Both the position numbers and the translations under genes were made by a program. From NCBI GenBank assembly GCA_963942565.1, contig OZ012693.1, positions 1,371,673 to 1,435,672 of the forward strand: 64,000 nucleotides of DNA. The letters run 5' to 3'. How positions within the stretch are numbered: position 1 is the first letter of the stretch; each line of letters starts with the position of its first letter. Under the pieces are notes generated by a model. It ran no database searches and had not been told where the DNA came from. It was given only the letters and a program-made list of their open reading frames with translations. Shown here piece after piece: positions 56,607 to 64,000 of this stretch. This DNA is from Maea johnstoni. Lineage: Eukaryota > Annelida > Polychaeta > Spionida > Magelonidae.

Positions 56607-59600
56607 CTGAAACATACAAGAGAAAAGAGTGTGAATTATATGTTACATGGAATTCATGAGCATTTGGTTTCATATAGCGCGCAATGCTTCAAATCAAGCG
56701 AACCACACAAAGAGTATTCAAGTAATATGATATAAAATAAGTGTATTAGGTTCGCAAACATTTGTTTTTCAGCGAAACAGTCCAAATCAGATTTGTAATG
56801 AAAAAAAAAAAAAAAATGAATGAAAAAATAAATAAGATTTTTTTTTGAATAGACAAATGATACATTACGACTAAAAGGTAATCCACTAACAAGTCAGTGC
56901 AAGACCACATTCAGTCAAAACGCTTTCTTTAACCACTTCTTTCCCACAACTACCCGCTGGCCACGGGTTGATCCACAAAGTCTGTGAAGAGGATTTATTA
57001 TAAACATAGGAAAATTTTGTTTTATTTATTTAGTTAGTTTTATGCAAAATTAAATATAAGTGATTTTTTAGAAAGAGGATCAACCTTTTGAATTATCAAG
57101 AGTGGTTGATAATCCTCCTGGACGCCCTCGTGTCTGGCTTAAGAGATCCTCACAAACCATACACCAGGACACCCAAATATCTGTTAGGAATTAATATATA
57201 TTTTTATTTCATTTTATACCTGGATATGAATATGGAAACATAAAAGTCAAAACTGACAAACAAAAACTTAAAACCTGTTCATGGCAAGAAGGGCCTTGTT
57301 ACTCTGGTGTTTTACTGATCTAAAAATATTTTTCCCTGAGAAATATAAATGAGAACCCTAACAACAACTGTCCGTCAAATATCTTGAGAGGTTTCAAGAA
57401 GTATCTAAGTTCTAGATGGCGACATCAATGGTTCCTCTCAGGGTTGAACAGGCTTTTTAAGTTTACCGATAGCCTCAACATTAAGGCTGCAAAGGTTTTC
57501 TGCATATCGGGAAATTTAATAGTTTACAATCATGTAATATCTAGAGTCCTGTGAACATTGATGCAGTTTCACCTACAGTTTTTATTGTTTATATTATATG
57601 TCTCATAATAAATGTTACATTACATTATTTGTTATGCATTCGCATACAAAATGCAACCAAGCAAATTTGTATCAATGAAGCTGCAAATTAATGTACTTTT
57701 CATATTATTAAATGCAGCTGAGTAAATTTATATCAATAATGCAGCAAATTAGTGAACTTTTCATATAATTAAAATACAACTTGAGCTGCTTGTATGGGTA
57801 ACGTTTAATAGCAATGGCGATGCCACCATTAATTTCAAGTGCTCACAATAATAAATAGCATTAGGAGATTATTTCAAGCTGAATCAAAATGGTTTAGTAT
57901 ATATCAAATCGAAGGGAGTTTATGTAGTGCTGTTCAGGTTTATAAAATACTGGTGAAAAGAATATGATGGGACTTGTTAGTCTGGAAAATCTGGTAAGAT
58001 TATAAACATTAAGAGTAGCTTTACTTCTATGATATGTTCACTTCTAGAGTATGGTAATGTATTAATCAATCTAATACTTATAGCATATGCTGTAGTCAAT
58101 AAAATACATACAGATGTACTGAAGTATTTTGAAATATATATCAAGTTCAAATGAGTAAAATTGGCCAGAATATAAACGAATGCCGCTGTATTAAAAGTGA
58201 TCAAGTCTTCATTCCGGGGGTAAATCCATTTTGAAAGTGGGGAAAATAAAAAACAAATTTTAGAATCGATCAAAACTCATAAAAATAATTTTGTCCCTAA
58301 GAATTAGATAAATACAAAATATCACAAACTGACATCTGTTTCTATAGACTACTAAATAAAACCTGTTATAACAAAACAGGCATATATGAACCTATAAACC
58401 CTAAATGAAAATATCTGTGGGGTAAAATGGACAACAAAACATCAACAAACATCTTTTCACATTTCTCTCTGATAAAAAGCACCACACCACACCAAACAAA
58501 AACAAATCAACTCATCATCAAAAACATGCAGACAATTAGATGAAAAAAATAAACCAGGTTTCCATACAATTAAAGACAACTAAGAGAGGTCTCCAGTAGA
58601 AGAACCCCTTTAAAAAATATGAACTGACCATGTCCCTTTCAGCCCATTTCTAGTTTGGCAGGATTTCCAACACCAACATGAAAAAAGTCATGCTGATACT
58701 TCAAGGTAGATTTCTTTTTTCACAAGGTGCAAAATTCAAAGATAGAACTTTTTTCCATTAAATTATTTTTTGTTGCGATAACTGTGGTATTAGTGGAGTT
58801 GAAGGTCGTTGTCAAGGTTGCTCAGCGTCCAGTAGTTGAGTAAGATGTGGTATGCAAGCCATCTAGGGCATACACCTGTCAATGGGGGCAGGCACCCCCC
58901 CTACCCCTATTTTTTTAGAAATTTTGCTACTGTATACAGCTTTAACTTGGAGTGCTAAAAAAATCTCGCTTTACAGCCTTGCTGGAGGGTATTTGTACTA
59001 ATTTAAATTCGCACATTCAAGCACAAAGGTCGAAGATACAAAGCAGGATATCTATTTGAAGGATGTTATTTTGATGCTATCATGGGGAGCGCGAAATAGC
59101 GAAAATCAAATGCCTGTAAAAAATACCAGTTATACAGTACCCATTAACAATTTCGGACCCCCTATCCCTATTTTTTAAAATATATATTCTGTTATCTAGA
59201 TCTCCCTCAGGACCCCATTGACAGGTGTATAAGCAGGCGAGGATGATGATAATATGAAAGAGGGCGACTAGACCAATCACGCACCAGTAGGTGGCGCTCC
59301 ACAACCTTACCATAACACGCATACAAAATACGCCTAGAAAAATGTTAAAGCCTGTTCGGTAGTCCGAGTGTAACACATATCAGTCTCTGAAACAGAGCAG
59401 GTGCTGCCGTCATGAAATTCTGCCAATCACGAGAGAGAGGGCTGTCACGTGACCCAGGCATGCCCGTCGCCCCCAAAACACTGACAACTTCGGTGAAAAC
59501 GAGATTAGAGCATTTTTCAGAAGATATTTGATTGAGAAATGTTGATTGATGCTAAACACACCACAAAATATCTGAAAGAGAGTTGTTGACCATGTTCCGA

Positions 59601-62600
59601 TAAACATTTCTCCATCAACTATTTTCCAAACTATGCTTTAGCCAGCAAGATTTCATAAAAATTGTCAGGCTGCTTCAAGCAATAATGGGTCAATACTGGG
59701 CAAGATCAACAGCGGTTAAGGGAAATCTGGTACTTCAGTACCACAATCAGCTAACTTTTACTGGACATGGCACATATGGACATTAATATGCACATTTTAA
59801 ATATATGGAATTATGAGTTAAGTTCACAGGGTGTGCAAAACACATACATAATCAGGTTAATTGAGGCAGTCCTATGAGGCACAAATCTCAATTCAACTTA
59901 AAGAAAAATATCACAAGATAACTGTTTATTATCTTTTTATCTTTTTGATGTTTTAATAGGGTAATGAAGTGTTTGTCTCTCTTCAAAGACCAGCTCGCAG
60001 TTGGCAGCTATAGGATAAAACAATAAGGAACCAAACTTCTAGATTAGCTTGTCACAATGAATTAAGTTATTAACTACCAATGAAGGGTATGAAATAGGTA
60101 ACATTGTCCATCTCTATTTCTCAGCTCGTATATACCTTCTGTTGCACAGAGGAGCCTTGGTACTTTGGAAATGTATTTTGTGTAGAAGTATCATTTGGAA
60201 ATAACTGAGCGAAAATTGTTCATCACAATGCAACCAACTTTTCTTCAAATATTTCTAAAAAGACACACTAAGTAATTTCCATAATACCACAATTAAAGAT
60301 ATTACCTCTTTATGTTTTGTGGCAGCAACAACATGTCCAGGTTACAAGACTGCTCAGAACTCAAAACATAGTGGGAACTTATAACCAAACACACCTTAGA
60401 AAGCAGGGGGGATTTCAATATACACAATAATTGCATGTATAAAATAAATAAAACCCATTCATTTCCAGACTGGCCAGGTAGTATGACACATGCAAATAGT
60501 CCTAAAATAGACCCTACTTGAGAAATAGTCCTGAGTTAAATTCTCCATATATCCCTCAAAATTTACTTGCAATATAATGCAATTTTTTCTTGTACAAAGG
60601 TGACAATTTCCCAAAATATTACAAGAAGCTTGCTAGTATATCAAAGCAGGAAGTATAGACTTAAATATTTAATTATATAGTTCCTGATCAAAGATAAATT
60701 CCTCAAAGACAAATTCCCCAATTATTCTAGAAATCTTTCCAGTTTATACAGAATATACCTTCACCAAAGATTCAGAAAATCTTACCACCATATAAAAGAT
60801 AAACTTTCCAAATACTACTAACGTTTATTTTATAATGATTTCATGCATAATTTCAGAATAGAATGATGTTTATTTTACCACTCCGGCAGTCTGGGGATGC
60901 ATGGATGACAAACAATGGAAGCAGATAACAGTAGGCAGGAACAATAGTTAGGAGGTGTTATCTTACCTGCGGCGGCTTTTCTCTGTTCTGCATAGGTGAA
61001 GACCTCTGTTAGCTCTTCCTGCTGTTCCTTGGTCAGGCTGGCGAAAAGTGCATTATACCATGCGGGGTCTGCATTCTGTACATCTACACCGCAGCAAAGA
61101 AAGAAAACAGTGAGAAACTGGCAAAGCACATCTGAACAAGGTGTTTCGTTACACTACAAAAGATCCACATTACGTGTAGAAATACTGTCAGATGAGGAGA
61201 TCAAGATATAACAGGGGGAATAGAACAGTACTGTTAGAAAGCAAATACAAGATGTGATCTTACAGGTGTAGAGATTTCTTACACGAATCAAGCAATGCAT
61301 TTTTTGTAGAAATTAATAAACTGAACAACTAAATAAATTCCCAAACCAGCCACACACTTGAAAACCAGAAATTTGAACTTTGAGGCCATTGCAGATCCCC
61401 AACTAGGAGCCTAACTACTTACTTTGTAAAACTGATCTAAAGACTTGGTATTCATCTATAGGTGGCAGCACTTACTTTGTAAAACTGATCTAAAGACTTG
61501 GTATTCATCTATAGGTGGCAGCACTTACTTTGTAAAACTGATCTAAAGACTTGGTATTCATCTATAGGGCACTCCTCCTGATCGAGGGGGGTCTGGTAAC
61601 TCTCCAGCGCCGTTTCTTCCGCTTCCTCATCGTAATCATCGTCATCATCATCATCGGCACCTACGACCGTCTGAAATACAAGGTTTTGATTTATGCTTTT
61701 CTCATGCTACTCATTTAATGAAATGGTCTAACCCTTTAACAAATAGAATAAGCATAATAAAATACATAATATTAATTTCATTCTAGAAATAATCATTCAA
61801 TTTCCAACTGATGCATGCACATGGTCTCAAAGGTATACTTCCCCAACAGTATAGACTGGTGAATTTAGGACACATCTTAATAATAGCCCTTCCGTGGGAT
61901 TGGTGATAAAGCAAAATGCCGAGATTAGGGGAGTCGTTGCTGCAGTTGGGAGTAACAATTCCAATTAAATATTTTAACGATATTGCTTTATTTGAGAAGT
62001 TATTTCCAGATCACATGTACATCTCCAAATACAGATGGGTTGAGTTAGATTATGGAGACAAAGCTGAGTAAGAGGATATCAATACCATTGGAAAATTGTG
62101 TTCAATCATCATCATCAGAGGCACAAATGAACGCTGTTCGGCATGTTCGAACAATCCAAAGAACACTAATTAATACCTACCGATTTTTCTAATTTTTCCA
62201 GGTACTGTTGACCATCCTCATCTATCTCGTCTTCATCGCTGGCTAATTCTCCCTCCTCATACTCCTCTCCCTCCTCATCCTCATCGTCAGTATCCCCGCC
62301 CTCCGCTCGACTTGCATACGCTCGTTTTAACCCAGCGAAGAGCACGAGAAGTGATGGGATGATTTGATTGGCCACTCCATTGATGGCAGCAGGCCGATTG
62401 GCCGGCGTGTCGATCAGTGCTAGCAGTCCTAAAACACACACCTTCCGATCATGTAAACTGAAACAAAAAAAAATGCATTCAAAATGGGTTTGAAAATAAA
62501 CAAATAATTATCTTAGCATTATCCAAAATTTGCTGAATTTACTTATAGTATAGGCCATTTGAGGGGGTGTTTTAGTTTTGTAAAATACTGATAAGCATAC

Positions 62601-63141
62601 CGTTATAAATTGAAATGAGTATGCACCACTATTTTGTGAAACCGTATTTGTTTCGGTGCTGCCCTGGTGTACAGCCCTATACAAGCTCAGATATAGTGTC
62701 TTTACTTTAAGGCATTTGAAATCTGTGTTTAAAGAAACTATGATATAGGGTATCTTTTCATTTGATCTTTCATCGTGTTTGATACCTATATTAAAAGCTT
62801 ACCCTAAGAAGCAGTCTGTGTAGCGTAACCACTCATTTGAAATGAATGTTAAACCTTAATATTATTGGTATTTTGTCTGGGGGTATTTCATGCCGTTTAT
62901 CACTGATCTTTGAAGCTTACCCTAAGAAGCAGTCTGTGTCGCGTAGCCACTCCTCCAGGAAGCGTGCGGTGATGGGTACCGAGGTGTTGGGTAGGTGTAT
63001 CTTCTCCAGAATGTCCAGCAGGAGCGGGGGGTTGTAGTACAGACCAGAAACAACCACTTGTAAGCACATGGTGCGCAGCTCAGACGTCCGGATCATACGC
63101 GTCAGTCGCTCCAACGCAAGCTCAACAAATGACCCAACAAC
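56518..63141 (-). CDS. IPO7/IPO8: Importin-7/8 C-terminal part, five exons with stop
   Basis: Five exons (63141-62921, 62457-62181, 61670-61529, 61083-60967, 56606-56518) join in one frame of 281 residues plus TAA. The start of the gene lies off the right edge. The parts are HEAT-repeat helices ([33 protein letters not shown]), [21 protein letters not shown], acidic runs ([11 protein letters not shown] and a seven-Asp run), [39 protein letters not shown] and the tail [18 protein letters not shown]. Human IPO7 has the same order (GLHDRKMCVLGLCALID, NPVDEYQIFKAIFQTIQN, NPVWYQAL, VPSSFNFGG). Importin-7/8 are Ran-binding karyopherins that carry ribosomal proteins, histones and SMADs into the nucleus. 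One gene probably stands for both vertebrate paralogues. Confidence 0.96.
57650..57778. repeat. ~68-bp tandem repeat, two units
   Basis: Units share GCAAATTA(A/G)TG, ACTTTTCATAT and AATTTATATCAAT. Confidence 0.7.
57779..58920. other. Large IPO intron, nothing recognised
   Basis: Part of the 4.36-kb intron before the last IPO coding exon. Open frames here are short and have no domain. Confidence 0.5.
58928..59140. mobile_element. ~215-bp TACTGTATA-ended MITE, copy 2
   Basis: Starts TACTGTATACAGCTTTAACT and ends ACCAGTTATACAGTAC. The ends are short imperfect inverted repeats. Confidence 0.75.
59455..59695. mobile_element. TTAA MITE family 2, decayed
   Basis: Contains GATTGAGAAATGTTGATTGA, GAGAGTTGTTGACC and GTCAGGCTGC; ends AATAATGGGTCAA. 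Confidence 0.6.
60967..61083 (-). CDS. IPO7/IPO8: IPO exon
   Basis: Encodes [20 protein letters not shown], then [18 protein letters not shown]. The acceptor (GGTGTAG) was chosen by phase with the Asn codon split across the junction. Confidence 0.94.
61417..61575 (-). repeat. 53-bp tandem triplication across an IPO donor site
   Basis: Three copies (61417-61469, 61470-61522, 61523-61575) are almost identical. Each holds the last 33-40 bases of the exon, its GTAAGT donor and the start of the intron. Only 61523-61575 joins the real exon. Confidence 0.95.
61529..61670 (-). CDS. IPO7/IPO8: IPO exon: Asp run and DEYQVF motif, with triplicated donor
   Basis: Encodes [40 protein letters not shown] and VFRSVLQ. 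The first donor (61523-61528) keeps frame with the next exon. Two further identical donors lie 53 and 106 bases on; using either would insert a stop within seven codons. Confidence 0.94.
62181..62457 (-). CDS. IPO7/IPO8: IPO exon: HEAT end and acidic region
   Basis: Encodes [40 protein letters not shown], a Glu/Asp run and [17 protein letters not shown]. Confidence 0.96.
62797..62834 (-). repeat. Decoy copy of an IPO exon end with donor
   Basis: About 38 bases match the end of exon 62921-63141 plus its GTAAGC donor with only a few differences. It lies about 124 bases downstream in the intron. Confidence 0.85.
62921..63141 (-). CDS. IPO7/IPO8: IPO exon: HEAT helices
   Basis: Encodes [20 protein letters not shown], then [18 protein letters not shown] and [12 protein letters not shown]. 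Its acceptor edge is repeated 3-4 times upstream, and its donor edge has a decoy copy downstream at 62797-62834. Confidence 0.96.
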
Positions 63142-63466
63142 CTGGAACAAGTAAAGGAAAGAGTCAGAGGTAAGGTAAGAGTTCCGACGTTCGAACCCCA
63201 CATGTCAGACGTTACAATGCAAGCTCAACAAACGAACCAACAACCTGGAACAAGTAAAGGAAAGAGTCAGAGGTAAGGTAAGAGTTCCGACGTTCGAACC
63301 CCACATGTCAGACGTTACAATGCAAGCTCAACAAACGAACCAACAACCTGGAACAAGTAAAGGAAAGAGTCAGAGGTAAGGTAAGAGTTCCGACTTTCGA
63401 GCCCCACATGTCAGACGTTACAATGCAAGCTCAACAAACGAACCAACAACCTGGAACAAGGAAAAC
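63116..63466 (-). repeat. 103-bp tandem repeat across an IPO acceptor site
   Basis: Units start at 63116, 63219, 63322 and (partial) 63425. Each contains the first ~25 bases of the exon and its acceptor (TTGTTCCAG). Copies are nearly identical to each other, with a few changes from the true exon. Confidence 0.93.
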
Positions 63467-63479
63467 TATGAATGAAGAC

Positions 63480-63790
63480 TAGACGCCACTTGCAAACACA
63501 CAGTAAGAGTTCCGACGTTCAAACCCCACACATCAGATGCTCCAACGCCAATTAATGAATGTATGTCCTGGAACATATTGGTTAAGTCATGAATGTTCTA
63601 ACATCCGCACCTCACATGTTCCACTCAAATGCAAGCACAACAAATGATTCAAAAACTCGGAACAAACTAGATAATTTATGAATATAGATTTCAAATACAT
63701 GGTACGCAGTTCCGTAGTCCTGAACTAGCGCATCAGCCACTCTAATTCAACAAACGCCCAACAACCAGGAACAAGTTCGGTAAGTTATGA
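63480..63790 (-). repeat. Older decayed copies of the same IPO exon edge
   Basis: Segments near 63584-63670 and 63698-63780 still resemble exon bases 63067-63150 (ACATGGTACGCAG...CAACAACCAGGAACAAG) but differ at many sites, so they look like earlier rounds of duplication. Confidence 0.65.
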
Positions 63791-63891
63791 ACGTAGACAG
63801 ACACCACTCATCGTCAGCTACTACTATGCCCGTACTTCACAACTCAGACGCTCTATAACCAACTAACAATTCTACCTCAAAAACTTCATGC

Positions 63892-64000
63892 TTAAACCCT
63901 TATGCTACTGGTGACCGATTAAGCTAATATAAAATGATGTGAAAATAACTGAATCCCTTGGAAATGGGTACTCAACTGGGAGTACTCAGCGAGAACTATT
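63892..64000 (-). mobile_element. TTAA MITE family 1, cut by window edge
   Basis: Reverse orientation, first ~109 bases only. Confidence 0.78.

Noticed and set aside
63280-63300. GTTCGAACCCC strings resembling a tRNA B box
   Set aside because: They belong to the 103-bp tandem repeat, and no cloverleaf or A box can be drawn around them.

Overview
This is eukaryotic genomic DNA from an invertebrate bilaterian animal. The evidence is short exons separated by 0.1-6 kb AT-rich introns with GT/AG borders, metazoan-type multidomain proteins, many short non-autonomous DNA transposons and long TA, CTA and ATT microsatellites. The species cannot be fixed from sequence alone; a marine deuterostome or lophotrochozoan would fit. 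There is one 200-base assembly gap (51511-51710).

All three genes lie on the minus strand, so transcription runs right to left. (1) 63141-56518: the last five coding exons of an importin-7/8 (IPO7/IPO8) orthologue, with its stop codon and a likely poly(A) signal. (2) 42474-40555: a single-exon 639-residue synaptotagmin-14/16-like protein with two C2 domains, no membrane span and a possible TATA promoter just upstream. (3) 31681-1: 26 consecutive exons of a PLEKHA5/6/7-family gene (second half of a WW domain, PH domain, long Pro/Gln-rich linker, coiled coils, conserved C-terminal region). All 25 junctions keep one reading frame, giving about 2,067 codons inside the window. That is nearly twice the vertebrate protein length, and both gene ends are missing. 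In human, IPO7 and PLEKHA7 are on 11p15 while IPO8 and PLEKHA5 are on 12p, so this window looks like the unduplicated version of that ancestral linkage.

Introns and spacers are dominated by two families of ~215 bp elements bounded by TTAA (piggyBac-type MITEs, about 18 copies of one and about 12 of the other). There are also hAT-type MITEs with 8-bp target duplications, a 530-bp element with 25-bp terminal inverted repeats, a tRNA-derived SINE, a decayed LINE fragment, and a 3.7-kb foldback with 1.6-kb arms (32062-35795).

The most unusual signal is that exon edges with their splice sites have been tandemly duplicated into neighbouring introns at several junctions of both multi-exon genes. 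The clearest case is a 53-bp unit repeated three times across an IPO donor site (61417-61575). Others are a 103-bp unit across an IPO acceptor (63116-63466), a decoy IPO donor (62797-62834), and decayed copies in PLEKHA introns (805-927, 3808-4089, 7078-7124, 8147-8183).
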